The translations under genes and the position numbers were made by a program. From CAYLNH01 sp964384625 (GTDB lineage: Bacteria; Verrucomicrobiota; Lentisphaeria; JABSQK01): a stretch of DNA of 15,853 bases. Below the pieces are notes generated by a model. The model was given only the letters and a program-made list of their open reading frames with translations, had not been told where the DNA came from and did no database searches. Of this stretch, positions 1 to 7,373 are shown piece after piece (the stretch's first letter is position 1; every line of letters begins with the position of its first letter). The stretch lies in contig CAYLNH010000167.1 of NCBI GenBank assembly GCA_964384625.1, forward strand, positions 1-15,853. The letters run 5' to 3'.

Positions 1-85
1 CTTGATCCGCACGGGGTTCAGGTGGATGTAGCGACTCAGTGCATTGCCGTAGCCGCTGCCCATTCCTGCGCGGTGACCGGTATGA
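1..85 (-). pseudogene. 3' part of a REP-associated (Y1) transposase, frameshifted and 5'-truncated
   Basis: On the minus strand, codons from about 42 to 1 read ALSRYIHLNPVRIK. The segment SRYIHLNPVR is a hallmark of REP-associated tyrosine transposases (Y1/IS200-like, COG1943). About 40 bases upstream, a different frame reads FIPVTAQEWAAATA, which resembles the stretch normally preceding that motif, so a frameshift near position 40 is likely. The usual upstream elements (the HVTxRG-like start, the HUH motif and the GHLFQGR-like block) are not found in any frame up to position 375. The gene runs off the left edge of the window. It is therefore a remnant or broken copy, sitting next to a long palindrome. 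The assignment rests on a short motif only. Confidence 0.45.
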
Positions 86-93
86 AGTCCGTA

Positions 94-164
94 CACCTCC
101 CTGTTTTCCCGCCGCTTTGGCCGGCGCGCCGGCCAAAGCGGCGGGAAAACGGGAACTGGAGGTG
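94..164. repeat. Perfect 48-bp palindrome with an outer stem
   Basis: Positions 103-126 and 127-150 are exact reverse complements with no loop (24-bp arms, centred on GGCGCGCC). An outer 7-bp stem adds 94-100 (CACCTCC) with 158-164 (GGAGGTG), separated from the core by an asymmetric internal loop (2 versus 7 bases). Neither side has a T-run, so it is not a classical intrinsic terminator. Its position next to a REP-type transposase remnant suggests a REP/MITE-like element. A fold-back assembly artefact at a contig end is the alternative. Confidence 0.9.
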
Positions 165-375
165 GCTGTCTGGTGTAGGTGAACGATCCTGAAACTCCGC
201 ACCGCGAGGGCGCGGGATCTCTATGCGGACCGCGAAGGGCAGTAATCGAGGGCTTACCGCCTGCCGGACATTCCCTTGCATTCCCCGACCGCTGTGACTA
301 TTGTTTGTTAAGACTGGGAACAATTCCGTCGATACACGGTTTTTGGCGAATTTCCATCCTGCGAGGTCGCACCGA
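165..375. other. Non-coding stretch, no recognisable gene
   Basis: No convincing coding frame, RNA gene or repeat is visible between the palindrome and the first intact gene. A GAGG about ten bases upstream of position 376 can serve as the ribosome binding site of that gene. No clear promoter was found. Confidence 0.4.
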
Positions 376-663
376 ATGAAAGATACAGTCCCCCGGGTTC
401 TTCTGGCTGCGGTGGCGGTGGTGGAGCTCTGTTGCGGGATTGTGCTTCTGTTTCCGTACTACGACGGTTCGGCCTCCTACGTCCATCCCAAGCTCGCCTT
501 CCTCGGGGCAGTCTTTTTCATCGCCTTCGGCGGCTTCCTGATGGCCATGGCCACGATCGGCTTCCGCAGCCTGCGCACGTTGATCCTCAACTGGCGACTG
601 TTCGCCGGCAAAGACAAGTCGAACTACCAGACCAAGCCGCACCACACAACCACCACGCTGTAG
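376..663 (+). CDS. Small two-TM membrane protein, function unknown
   Basis: A 95-residue protein starting MKDTVPRVLLAAV. It shows two hydrophobic segments (about residues 7-28 and 42-65), a short positively charged stretch after the second (FRSLRTLILNWRLFAGKDK) and a polar Thr/His-rich tail. This start was preferred over an in-frame upstream one at 301 because the extra residues are polar and unlike a membrane protein N-terminus, and because GAGG lies at a suitable distance. It converges on the permease operon, with only nine bases between the two stop codons. I do not recognise the family. It could be a genuine small inner-membrane protein; no functional claim can be made. Confidence 0.6.
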   Translation: MKDTVPRVLLAAVAVVELCCGIVLLFPYYDGSASYVHPKLAFLGAVFFIAFGGFLMAMATIGFRSLRTLILNWRLFAGKDKSNYQTKPHHTTTTL

Positions 664-672
664 GCCGCGGCG

Positions 673-1233
673 TCACTGTTGTTCCCCCGGCTCCCCGTCG
701 CCGTCCAGGTCCGGCAGCTCGTACCCGCGCCGTACAAACCAGGCCCCCAACCCCGCCGAGAACACTACAGTCAGCGGCAGTGAGACGGCCAGGCGTACCA
801 CCGTGAAGCGCCAACCCAGGAAGCTCGCCTCGAATACCGCCATCGGCACCCGGCAGATGGCCGCGGCCGACAGGAAGGTCAGGATAACGGTCAGCCGTGC
901 GCGTTTGACATACAACGCCTGGGCCACCGGCAGCGCCACGTGCAGCCCGCCGATCATGGTGCCCGCCAGCAGCACCGACCAGACGTAGGACAGCAGGCCG
1001 CCATGCCGTCCCAGGTGCTTCTGCACCGTCTCCCGCTTGATCCAGACATCGAACAACCCGATGAGCACGAAAACACACGGCAGTACCTTCAGCATCTGCC
1101 AGAGGAACGCGGCGAAGGTCTTGCCCATCTCTTTCCCGGGGACATAGCCGGTCGCCATCGACACGGCGACAAACAGGCAGAAGGCGAGGCCGCTTACCAT
1201 CGACCAGAGGTGTCGCTTGAGGAACGCCTTCAT
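673..1233 (-). CDS. Split permease, second half (ArsP/COG0701-type)
   Basis: A 186-residue integral membrane protein with about five hydrophobic segments (roughly residues 11-31, 43-63, 83-105, 113-133 and 142-166) and an acidic C-terminal tail (DLDGDGEPGEQQ). The segment with GGLHVALPVAQALYVKRA, then a transmembrane stretch and RVPMAVFEASFLGWRF, fits the C-terminal half of the COG0701 permeases, which include ArsP organoarsenical exporters and Cu/Zn exporters. Members in anaerobes are often encoded as two adjacent half-genes. Its start overlaps the stop of the upstream half by four bases, so the two are translationally coupled and probably form one transporter. The substrate is unknown; the context (metal-cluster proteins) suggests a metal ion or oxyanion. 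This is the last gene of the operon. Confidence 0.7.
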   Translation of the reverse strand: MKAFLKRHLWSMVSGLAFCLFVAVSMATGYVPGKEMGKTFAAFLWQMLKVLPCVFVLIGLFDVWIKRETVQKHLGRHGGLLSYVWSVLLAGTMIGGLHVALPVAQALYVKRARLTVILTFLSAAAICRVPMAVFEASFLGWRFTVVRLAVSLPLTVVFSAGLGAWFVRRGYELPDLDGDGEPGEQQ

Positions 1234-1709
1234 AGTTCACCGAAAACAATGCCGGTCGCGAGCGCCACGACCACGGCCGTAACCAGCGCCAGGACATTAC
1301 GCCAAACGGCCAGCTTCGTCCCCAGATATTTGCGTTCCAGCGGGAAGGTGACGAAGCCGACCATCATCAACGCCGTCGAGAAGGCGGACAACACCATGTA
1401 GAGCGCCCCCTGTTCGCGCAGCACACCACACAGCGGGAAGGCAACGAACCCCGGCATGATCGTCACCGCCCCCAGGCCGAGGCCGGCAGCGGCGGCAACC
1501 CAGCGGTTGTCCGCCGCCAGGGCGGCGGCAACGAACTCCTTCGGCAGCAGCGTGAGCACGACGGCAACCGCCACGAGCATCATGACGAACGCGGGCGCCA
1601 CCCGCAGGAACCGCTTGCCGGCCACGCGCAGAGCGCGCCCGGTTCGGGCCGGTGAAGCCAAAAGCGACACCAGCAGGAGGACTGCAGTGATGGCGTAGAG
1701 AATCAGCAT
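1230..1709 (-). CDS. Split permease, first half (ArsP/COG0701-type)
   Basis: A 159-residue membrane protein with about five hydrophobic segments. The central block contains LGAVTIMPGFVAFPLCGVL and FSTALMMVGFVTFPLERKYL, followed by WRN. The small-residue/Pro segment, the FxxxLMMVGxxTxPxE run and the following RN are typical of the N-terminal half of split COG0701-type permeases. It lies 12 bases after the VWA gene and overlaps the second half by four bases. The pair together would give a full permease of about 340 residues. No Cys-rich CSCS-type metal motif of some ArsP homologues is present, so arsenic specificity should not be assumed. Confidence 0.7.
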   Translation of the reverse strand: MLILYAITAVLLLVSLLASPARTGRALRVAGKRFLRVAPAFVMMLVAVAVVLTLLPKEFVAAALAADNRWVAAAAGLGLGAVTIMPGFVAFPLCGVLREQGALYMVLSAFSTALMMVGFVTFPLERKYLGTKLAVWRNVLALVTAVVVALATGIVFGEL

Positions 1710-1721
1710 AGGACAACCAGC

Positions 1722-4022
1722 TCAAACGGTAAGGCGGATATAGAGCTTGGGCAAGACGCGCGGGAGCTGCTGCATGTCGTTCAGAATCGCAAAGCGGTGT
1801 TGCGGAAACATGATTTCCATGTCCGCCAGACTGTTCTCCTCAGTCGAAATCGCGAACGTCGCGATCTGCTGCCGTTCGTTCTCCTCGCAAGCCATCCGCA
1901 CATCGAACTGCGCGTAACGCGTATCAGGCGAATACTTGCTGTCCATCGGCTTGCCGTCGGTGATCAGGATGATCAGGCGCTGACGCGCCTCAATGCGGGA
2001 CAGCCGCCAACCGGCATGCCGCAGGGCGACGCCCATCCGGGTCGAGTTCGCCGGGTGCGTACTCTGCAGACGTTGGGCGATCCTGTCGCTCCAGTCCTCA
2101 TCCACAGTCTTAAACAGCAGATAGCGGCAGTTGTCCGCGCCGTTCGAGCTGAACCCGCCGAGTTCGAAGCGATCACCCAGACCGTGCAGACCCTCGGCCA
2201 GGATGGTGGCTGCCTGTTTCTCCAGTTCCAGGACCTTGCTGTCGCCGTGCACCTGCGACGTGGAGCCGCTGGTATCAAGGAGGATCAGGACAGCCAGGTC
2301 CCGCTCCTGGATCAAGGGCTTTTCGTAGAACCGGACCTTGGGCGATGGTTCGCGCTGTTGGTCGATGATGTAGTCGTAGAGCAGGTCGGTGTTGATCTCA
2401 TCGCCTTCATCCAGGTACTTCTCCTTGCGGGCAATCTCCGGTTTCAGGCTTTCGAAGACCCGTCGTACCCGTCGGGCCGCATCCGAGACATCCGGCGGTA
2501 CGGTCTGATCCGGCCGGACCTCGGGGACGACCTCGTGGAGTTTGCAGTAGTTCTCCAGGTAGTCGTTCTCGGACTGGCACCACTCGTCGTAGACGAACGC
2601 GGCGTCAATGGCGTCGGCGCCCTCCTCCGTTTCGTCGTCGCCGTCGCCCTGCCGGTCGAGCGCCATCGGGCTGGAGGCGCCGTCGGCGTCGTCTTCGTCC
2701 TCGGTTTCACGTTGGCGCCGGGCGTTGTCGGCTTCGGTCTTGAGGTCCGCCACGAGTTGACTGGACGGCGGGCTCGAGACCTCGGACGCATAGCGGAAGT
2801 CCGGCAGGAAGGAATAGCAGCTCAACGGCCGGCTGCCCATCTCGGGATAGAGCGAACAGACGTCCTCGGTCACGAGTTGAATGGTATCAAACACGTTTAC
2901 CGCCGCCGCCGCCAGACGCCGCAAGGCGGTATGGTCGCTGCCGGGACGGACCAGATGGAACAGCAGCGCTTCGAGACCGGCGGCCTGCCGCTCCGCCTCG
3001 ATCCGCAAACCGAAGTCCAGGAGTCGCGCTGCCCCGGGCCACCGGCGGCGGATGCGATTCAGGACCCGGACATATTCAATCAGCGTCACCAGGTTCTGCC
3101 GGCGCAGGTCCGGACCGGCAAGGTCTTCGATATGACGACATCCCGGCTGCCCCTGGACATAGGGCAGACTGCGTTCCGCGAGCATGCCGGCCGCGACGAC
3201 CGCCAGCAACTGAAACCAGTCGCGATTGGCTTCGACGGCTTCGAACGCGCGGATCCGGGCGGGCACGTAACACCATTGATACATGCAAACGAAAGCGGCG
3301 CCGTGCTCGAGCAGGTCGTCCGAGTCCAGACTGCCGAGATCTCCCACTTCCACATCACGACCGGTCAACGCCTGCAGGATGGCCTGCAGTCGTTCGCGGA
3401 TATCCGCCAGACGGCACTCGCGACTCAACGCCACGATCGTGTTCTCCGCCGCTTTCGATTCGGCGGCGTAGTAGGAGATGGCTGCGTCACGGCTGCGCTG
3501 CAGGATCGTATTGCCCAGATTGATGAACTGGTCGATCTCGGCAGAGGTCAATCGCGGCTGCAGCTTGTGGTAGCCGCGGACAAAGGCAGCGGCAATGTCC
3601 TCGTCGACCTCGAACAGACGGTGACAGGCCGAGACCAGATAGCGTACCGCCGTCGGCGTCGGTCCCAGACCGCCCTCGCCCATGACCCGGAAGAAGGTGC
3701 TGCCGTGGTACAGCTTGCTTTCGGCAAACCGCCGGCCGAGATCGGTGACCTCGGCAAACACGCCGGGCAGATCCAGCAGCCACCGCGTCTGCGGATTCAG
3801 CGCCGCCAGGAACTCCTTGACCACATGGTCGAAGCAGCACTTGTCCGCGCCTTTGAGCATCGCGTAGAAATCGCGGGTCACGGCTTCGCGCCCGGCGCCG
3901 ATGGCGCCGGCATCCAGGAGGTCCTTGATCGCGTCGGCAAAGATCTCGCGGTAGCCCCAACAGACGCTGCGCAGCGAGAACCCGTATTGCTCGACCTTGT
4001 CAGTTGCTGATGACCTCGGCAT
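1722..4022 (-). CDS. VWA-domain protein of the NorD/CbbO/CoxE type, MoxR partner
   Basis: A protein of about 766 residues. The C-terminal 190 residues form a von Willebrand A domain with an intact MIDAS: DTSGS near residue 583, a Thr in NSTRMG near 661 and TDGKPMD near 688. The middle (about residues 430-475) is highly acidic and low-complexity. The N-terminal 420 residues are helical and typical of NorD/CbbO, which are much longer than CoxE. In these families the VWA protein docks on a substrate metalloenzyme and on the hexameric MoxR-type ATPase encoded next door. I chose the ATG at 4022, which has GGAGA at good spacing; a GTG at 4031 is the alternative. It overlaps the AAA+ gene by 23 bases. 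No nitric oxide reductase, Rubisco or CO dehydrogenase gene is in the window, so the client is unknown. Confidence 0.88.
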   Translation of the reverse strand: MPRSSATDKVEQYGFSLRSVCWGYREIFADAIKDLLDAGAIGAGREAVTRDFYAMLKGADKCCFDHVVKEFLAALNPQTRWLLDLPGVFAEVTDLGRRFAESKLYHGSTFFRVMGEGGLGPTPTAVRYLVSACHRLFEVDEDIAAAFVRGYHKLQPRLTSAEIDQFINLGNTILQRSRDAAISYYAAESKAAENTIVALSRECRLADIRERLQAILQALTGRDVEVGDLGSLDSDDLLEHGAAFVCMYQWCYVPARIRAFEAVEANRDWFQLLAVVAAGMLAERSLPYVQGQPGCRHIEDLAGPDLRRQNLVTLIEYVRVLNRIRRRWPGAARLLDFGLRIEAERQAAGLEALLFHLVRPGSDHTALRRLAAAAVNVFDTIQLVTEDVCSLYPEMGSRPLSCYSFLPDFRYASEVSSPPSSQLVADLKTEADNARRQRETEDEDDADGASSPMALDRQGDGDDETEEGADAIDAAFVYDEWCQSENDYLENYCKLHEVVPEVRPDQTVPPDVSDAARRVRRVFESLKPEIARKEKYLDEGDEINTDLLYDYIIDQQREPSPKVRFYEKPLIQERDLAVLILLDTSGSTSQVHGDSKVLELEKQAATILAEGLHGLGDRFELGGFSSNGADNCRYLLFKTVDEDWSDRIAQRLQSTHPANSTRMGVALRHAGWRLSRIEARQRLIILITDGKPMDSKYSPDTRYAQFDVRMACEENERQQIATFAISTEENSLADMEIMFPQHRFAILNDMQQLPRVLPKLYIRLTV

Positions 4023-4848
4023 CGCCGTCACTCTCCATCAGATCGCCGAAGTAGAGCTGGACGATGCTGTTGATCGACTCTGCCACTTCGCCTTCGTCGG
4101 TCAACGTGTGACTGATCGCGTGATTGCAGGCGGTACAGGGATCCAGGCCCTGCTCGATCAGACGCCCGGCATACACGAGCAGACGGGAACTGACGCCCTC
4201 GTCCAGCCCGAATCCCTTCAGCTCACGAATCTTCTCGCCCATCTCCGCGAGCTTGCGGCTGTTGTCCCCGTCGAGACCGGTTTCGGTCTCGATGATCCGT
4301 GTCTCCACCTCGATGTTCGGATTGCCGAACGTCAGACAGGCGAACCGCTGTTTGGTGGACTGCTTGAGGTCTTTCACGATGCTCTGATAGCCGGGGTTGT
4401 AGCTGAGCACCATCATGAAGTCATCGGCCGCGCGGATGACTTCGCCGGTCTTGTCGACATACAGAATCCGGCGGTCGTCGGTCAGGGAGTGGATGATGAC
4501 GGTGGTATCCTTGCGGGCTTCGACGATCTCGTCGAGATAGCAGATGCCGCCGTGGCGCACGGCCAGCGTCAAGGGCCCGTCCTGCCACCGGGTTTCGTTG
4601 TCCTTGAAATGGAAACGGCCGACGAGATCGGCGGCGGTGAGATCTTCATGGCAGCTCACGGTGATCAGGGGCAAGTGCAGTTCGTAGGCCATATGCTCGA
4701 TGAAGCGCGTTTTCCCGCAGCCGGTGGGTCCCTTGACGATCAGCGGGATCCGGCTTTCGAACGCCGCCCCGAAGACGGCCTCTTCGTTGGCCTGCGGGAT
4801 ATAGTTCGGCTGTTTCTGCAGGCGGAATTGTTCCATGACATCGGTCAT
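4000..4848 (-). CDS. MoxR-family AAA+ ATPase of the NorQ/CbbQ type
   Basis: A 282-residue ATPase. Walker A is GPTGCGKT (residues 40-47), Walker B is ICYLDEIVEA (102-111) and sensor 1 is LSYNPGYQ with Asn151. Length and motif spelling match the CbbQ/NirQ/NorQ subgroup, which remodels client metalloenzymes or promotes metal insertion together with a CbbO/NorD VWA partner. The next gene encodes exactly such a partner and overlaps it. The upstream gene is a NifX-like protein ending nine bases before. Biochemical role (ATP-dependent maturation chaperone) is known for the family. The client in this organism is an inference from the surrounding metal-cluster genes. Confidence 0.92.
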   Translation of the reverse strand: MTDVMEQFRLQKQPNYIPQANEEAVFGAAFESRIPLIVKGPTGCGKTRFIEHMAYELHLPLITVSCHEDLTAADLVGRFHFKDNETRWQDGPLTLAVRHGGICYLDEIVEARKDTTVIIHSLTDDRRILYVDKTGEVIRAADDFMMVLSYNPGYQSIVKDLKQSTKQRFACLTFGNPNIEVETRIIETETGLDGDNSRKLAEMGEKIRELKGFGLDEGVSSRLLVYAGRLIEQGLDPCTACNHAISHTLTDEGEVAESINSIVQLYFGDLMESDGDAEVISN

Positions 4849-4857
4849 TGTGCTGCC

Positions 4858-5196
4858 TCAGTGATCACAGGGGTTGGCGCCCATGGACAGATCGCCGGCC
4901 AGATAGGCCGCCAGGACGTCCTCGGCCGGAGCGCTCTGCGCCCCGACATGCACTGTAATCCCGTTCTGGGCAAACAGCGACTGGGCCCGCCGGCCCATGC
5001 CGCCGGCGATCACCAGCTCCACCCCCTGCTCGTGCAGCCAACGCGGCAGCACGCCCGGCTCGTGCGGCGGCGGCGGCAGCGTTTCCACCCTGGTGACGGC
5101 GCCGGCGGCCGGATCGACCTCGGCAATGGTGAACTCACGGCAATGCCCGAAATGCATGGTCAAACAGCCGTCGGCTGTGGGAATGGCAACTTTCAT
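4858..5196 (-). CDS. NifX/NifB-type dinitrogenase Fe-Mo cofactor-like protein
   Basis: A 112-residue single-domain protein starting MKVAIPTADGCLTMHFGHCREF, the signature of the dinitrogenase iron-molybdenum cofactor family (NifX, NifY, C-terminal NifB, ORP). The FGHC segment and the C-terminal NPCDH are typical of members found beside MinD/ferredoxin ATPases. A perfect AGGAGG lies eight bases upstream (5204-5209). Family members bind metal-sulfur clusters without being enzymes; Desulfovibrio ORP carries a Mo-Cu-Mo sulfide cluster. No nif structural genes are present here, so this is not nitrogenase assembly. It sits 13 bases after the second MinD-like gene and just before the MoxR-like ATPase. 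Confidence 0.88.
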   Translation of the reverse strand: MKVAIPTADGCLTMHFGHCREFTIAEVDPAAGAVTRVETLPPPPHEPGVLPRWLHEQGVELVIAGGMGRRAQSLFAQNGITVHVGAQSAPAEDVLAAYLAGDLSMGANPCDH

Positions 5197-5209
5197 ACTG
5201 GGACCTCCT

Positions 5210-6100
5210 TCAAATACGTTGGTGATCTGGCTGGAGCCGCGCCTGCAGCGCCGCCCACAGCCGGCGAATTTCGTCTCCCGCCCCGTCTTCGGTCAATGCG
5301 GTTACCGGCAGCAGCCGCTCCTGCGCGGCCGGCACCGCCGGGTCACAGCTGATGCGGCCGAGAACCGGGACGCCGCGAGCAGCCAAGGCGTGTTCCAGGG
5401 CCTCCGTCCGACGGCCGTTGAGGTCCCAGCGGTTGATGCACACGCCCACCGGGAAACCAAAGCGCTCGACCAGCTGCAGGGCACGATCGACAGCATGCCG
5501 GCCCGACACCGTCGGCTCCGCGACCAACAGGACAAAGCCGGCGCCGGCAACGGCCGCGATCACGGGCCCCCCGACGCCCGGCGGGCCGTCGACCAGAATC
5601 AGCGAGTGCTCGTGCTCGACCGCCAGCTCGCGCGCGCGCCGGCGAACCATTGCCGTCAGTTTGCCGGCATTCGCCGCGCCCGGCTCCAGCCGGGCGTGAA
5701 CCAGCGGACCGTACGCGGTCTCCGACTCAAACCATTCGCCGCCTTTCTCGGTCGACAACGCCAGGCGGTCCTGCGGACAGACCGCCACACAGGCGCCGCA
5801 CCCGACACACGCCCACCACTTGACTTGATACCCCGCGGCCGTGGGCGCCGCCAACGCGTCGAACCGGCAGGCATTGGCACACCAGCCGCAATGATTGCAG
5901 ACACGCCCCTGCAGCACCGCTTTGCGCGCCCCCCAGAAGGTCTCGCGCCGCCGCTCCGCTGCTGCCAGCAGCAAGTGCAGATGCGGCCCGCCGACGTCGC
6001 CGTCGGCAAGCACCGATTGCCCGGCCAGATGGGCCAGACTGCCGACAATACTGGTCTTGCCGACGCCGCCCTTGCCGCTGATGACAACCAGTTCCATCAT
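5210..6100 (-). CDS. MinD-family ATPase with inserted 2[4Fe-4S] ferredoxin domain, intact P-loop
   Basis: A 296-residue protein of the COG1149 type. The deviant Walker A is complete (SGKGGVGKTS, residues 8-17, with both the signature and the P-loop lysine). The switch II region is VDGPPGVGGPV (170-180). The inserted ferredoxin has two clusters' worth of cysteines: C68, C71, C74, C78 and C98, C101, C104, C108. Such proteins are paired in ORP clusters, where they are thought to couple ATP hydrolysis to cluster loading or electron transfer. It starts at an ATGA overlap with the preceding paralogue. It is probably a dimer partner of that paralogue, which is degenerate at the P-loop. Confidence 0.92.
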   Translation of the reverse strand: MMELVVISGKGGVGKTSIVGSLAHLAGQSVLADGDVGGPHLHLLLAAAERRRETFWGARKAVLQGRVCNHCGWCANACRFDALAAPTAAGYQVKWWACVGCGACVAVCPQDRLALSTEKGGEWFESETAYGPLVHARLEPGAANAGKLTAMVRRRARELAVEHEHSLILVDGPPGVGGPVIAAVAGAGFVLLVAEPTVSGRHAVDRALQLVERFGFPVGVCINRWDLNGRRTEALEHALAARGVPVLGRISCDPAVPAAQERLLPVTALTEDGAGDEIRRLWAALQARLQPDHQRI

Positions 6101-6930
6101 GCCGGGACCTCCGCGCGCAGGCGTTCCCAGATGCCCGCGAAAACCGCCCGCAACTCCGGCACTGCGGTGCTCGGCAGACGGCCTTCCGAAAGGGCCTGGG
6201 CAATGGCGACGTCGGCGGGGATCGCACCCAGAACGGCAACCCCTTCCTGACGGCAGAAGGCGGCCGCCGGCTCCCGGTCCGGCGGCGTCCGGTTGATTAC
6301 GGCGCCATGCCGCAGCCCCATGCTGCGCAGCGCCCGCAACAGACGTTTCATGTCCTGCCGCCCGAAGCCGGTCGGGTCAACGACGACAACGACGAAGTCG
6401 GCGCCGTCGACGGCAGCGACGGTCGGGCTGCCGAATCCCGACGGGGCATCGATGATCTGATCCCGGCCGTCCGGTTGACGCACCTGCCGGATCACCGGCG
6501 CCGCCTTGGTCTCGCCCACACGCAGGCGGCCGGTCACCAGCATATCGCCGTTGGCCCGGCGCTGCTCGATCCGGCCGACGTCCCGCGGCTCCGCCGACAA
6601 CGCCTGGAAGCGGCACACCGGCACGCATGCCCCGCAACCGTGACACATGGTCGGGAAGATCAGCGGCGGCCCTTGGCCGGCAGTGATCGCGCCGGACTGA
6701 CAGACATCCGCACAGAGGTTGCAGGCCACGCAGGCCTCCTCGTCAACCACCGGAACCAGAACCTGGACCGGTTGGTCGGCAACAACATCGCCGCCGTAAA
6801 ACAGATGGCAAGCGGGCGTCTCGACGTCGCAGTCGAGCAGCTGTACCGGGCCGGGCGCCGCCCGGAACAACTCAAGGGCAACCATGGTCCTGCCGCTGCC
6901 CCCGCTGCCGCTGGCGACTGCAATGATCAT
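6097..6930 (-). CDS. MinD-family ATPase with inserted 2[4Fe-4S] ferredoxin domain, degenerate P-loop
   Basis: A 277-residue COG1149-type protein. Both ferredoxin motifs are intact (C67, C70, C73, C77; C96, C99, C102, C106), and LLDCDVETPACHLF (31-44) is the conserved switch I region. The P-loop reads SGSGGSGRTM (7-16) instead of SGKGGxGKT[ST]: the MinD signature lysine is Ser, the P-loop lysine is Arg and the second hydroxyl residue is Met. Switch II is DAPSGFGSP instead of a PPG-type sequence. Codons at these sites were read directly (AGC, AGG, ATG). The ATG at 6930 overlaps the upstream TGA (ATGA); a TTG six bases earlier is less likely. It probably acts as a nucleotide-binding-impaired partner of the intact paralogue. 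Confidence 0.9.
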   Translation of the reverse strand: MIIAVASGSGGSGRTMVALELFRAAPGPVQLLDCDVETPACHLFYGGDVVADQPVQVLVPVVDEEACVACNLCADVCQSGAITAGQGPPLIFPTMCHGCGACVPVCRFQALSAEPRDVGRIEQRRANGDMLVTGRLRVGETKAAPVIRQVRQPDGRDQIIDAPSGFGSPTVAAVDGADFVVVVVDPTGFGRQDMKRLLRALRSMGLRHGAVINRTPPDREPAAAFCRQEGVAVLGAIPADVAIAQALSEGRLPSTAVPELRAVFAGIWERLRAEVPA

Positions 6931-7289
6931 ACCCAATGGCCTTCAACATCAGCTTGCTCCGCCGGCTTCAGACGGCCGGCCTTGAAGGCGTCGATCGCCT
7001 CCTGAACCGTGCCGTCAGCACCAAGGACAACCATGATATCCCCCGCCTGCAAGGCGGCAAACGCCTTCGGTCCGCAGTGACCCGTGATGACGCAGTCGAC
7101 CTCCTGCTCGACCACCGTGCGCGCCGCCTGAATGCCGGCGCCCTGGGTCAACTCCAGATTCTGTGTGTTGGACACGGCAGACACACTGCCCGAGGCCAGA
7201 TCGCAGATCACGAAATCGCGGCAACGCCCGAAGCTGCGATCAACCGGGGCGCCAAGATCCGGGCCGGTTGCCGGTACGGCTACTTTCAT
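6927..7289 (-). CDS. NifX/NifB-type Fe-Mo cofactor-like protein
   Basis: A 120-residue protein of the dinitrogenase iron-molybdenum cofactor family. It begins MKVAVPATGPDLG, followed by VDRSFGRCRDFVICDL and later the conserved ITGHCGPKAFAALQAGDI. The start at 7289 has a strong AAGGAAAGGAG just upstream; an in-frame start at 7373 would add a stretch with no family similarity. The stop overlaps the ATG of the MinD-like gene. It is separated from the first operon gene by 84 bases that contain no convincing promoter, so co-transcription is likely. This and the other two NifX-like proteins are candidates for the ORP-type cluster carrier. Confidence 0.88.
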   Translation of the reverse strand: MKVAVPATGPDLGAPVDRSFGRCRDFVICDLASGSVSAVSNTQNLELTQGAGIQAARTVVEQEVDCVITGHCGPKAFAALQAGDIMVVLGADGTVQEAIDAFKAGRLKPAEQADVEGHWV

Positions 7290-7373
7290 TGTCTCACTCC
7301 TTTCCTTATACACCACCCCCAGCATCACGATTGGGCATATGACCACAATGTCCAGCCGCCGCAGGCCAGACAA

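Noticed and set aside
103..150. Palindrome as an intrinsic terminator
   Set aside because: No T-run on either side and no loop; very long perfect arms are atypical for terminators.
1797..4010. 737-codon open frame on the plus strand
   Set aside because: It lies wholly antisense to the VWA gene, whose product has an intact MIDAS and a known partner. The antisense product has no recognisable domain; such frames are common in GC-rich genes.
4000..4848. Naming the AAA+ gene norQ or cbbQ
   Set aside because: Neither nitric oxide reductase nor Rubisco genes are present, so a specific gene name would imply a client that is not supported.
4858..5196. Interpretation as nitrogenase cofactor assembly (nifX)
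   Set aside because: No nifHDK, nifEN or nifB is present, and the neighbours are of ORP type; the family is broader than nitrogen fixation.
3997..5352. 451-codon open frame on the plus strand
   Set aside because: Antisense to the AAA+ ATPase and a NifX-like gene, both clearly recognisable on the other strand.
4997..6250. 417-codon open frame on the plus strand
   Set aside because: Antisense to the intact MinD/ferredoxin gene; composition is Arg/Pro/Ala-rich with no motif.
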